Below are positions 14,162-14,245 of a DNA stretch of 14,245 nt, piece after piece. Position numbers and translations under genes: made by a program. The DNA comes from Oscillospiraceae bacterium (lineage in GTDB: Bacteria; Bacillota; Clostridia; Oscillospirales; Ruminococcaceae). The notes beneath the pieces were generated by a model. It was not told the origin of the DNA, made no database searches, and saw only the letters and a list, made by a program, of their open reading frames with translations. The stretch spans positions 1 to 14,245 of the forward strand of contig WRLS01000037.1 in NCBI GenBank assembly GCA_009776345.1. Reading direction: 5' to 3'. Every line of letters starts with the position of its first letter. Position 1 is the stretch's first letter.

Positions 14162-14245
14162 TATAACACGATTTCATCTTCGGTTATTTTTCACCGGTCA
14201 ACCCGCCGGGGCCGGGGCTTTGCACTGCCGCCCAAGAAACAAAAA
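14162..14245. other. Window-end stretch without a gene
   Basis: No gene or ribosome site is visible. The segment becomes G/C-rich after 14194, and GGTCAAC (14196-14202) repeats the outer arm of element 1, so a further structured repeat could begin here and continue beyond the window. Confidence 0.3.

Noticed and set aside
14196..14202. GGTCAAC as the start of a fourth multi-hairpin element
   Set aside because: Only one 7-bp arm is visible and no clear internal hairpins follow before the window ends.

Overview
The window looks like chromosomal DNA of a moderately GC-rich anaerobic Firmicute, probably class Clostridia. The main reasons are a complete Rnf operon in the clostridial order C-D-G-E-A-B with an enlarged multi-cluster RnfB, strong G-rich Shine-Dalgarno sites, and hairpin-rich intergenic repeats. 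No rRNA gene, tRNA, CRISPR array or transposase was seen, and the species cannot be named from the sequence alone.

Layout. Positions 1-320 hold no convincing gene and contain repeat-like, hairpin-rich DNA. A sigma-A type promoter (325-353) leads into rnfC, rnfD, rnfG, rnfE, rnfA and rnfB (399-5224). The first five genes overlap by 1-4 nt, and rnfB follows after a 30-nt gap. A 12-TM major facilitator transporter (5239-6474) follows rnfB after 14 nt. This operon ends at a canonical intrinsic terminator (6542-6562) that lies inside the convergent gene lplA.

On the minus strand, 13281 down to 6471, is a lipoate-dependent 2-oxoacid dehydrogenase cluster. In transcription order it is E2 acyltransferase, a small VOC/glyoxalase-fold protein, E3 dihydrolipoamide dehydrogenase, a fused E1 alpha-beta subunit, and lipoate-protein ligase. 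The gaps beside E3 and E1 carry long inverted repeats and a 16-bp AT-rich sequence present twice. A DinB/YfiT-fold protein (13529-14020, +) is divergent from E2. It is bracketed by three elements in which a short outer stem encloses three or four tight hairpins.

How the genes fit together. Rnf couples electron flow between reduced ferredoxin and NAD+ to ion transport across the membrane. The dehydrogenase complex converts a 2-oxoacid to acyl-CoA and produces NADH through E3. LplA would attach lipoate to Lys43 of E2, and its place in the operon suggests scavenging of free lipoate. The oxoacid substrate (pyruvate, branched-chain or acetoin-type) cannot be settled from sequence. The most unusual material is non-coding: the tandem multi-hairpin elements upstream of E2 and dinB, and the run of three inverted repeats between the VOC gene and lpd.
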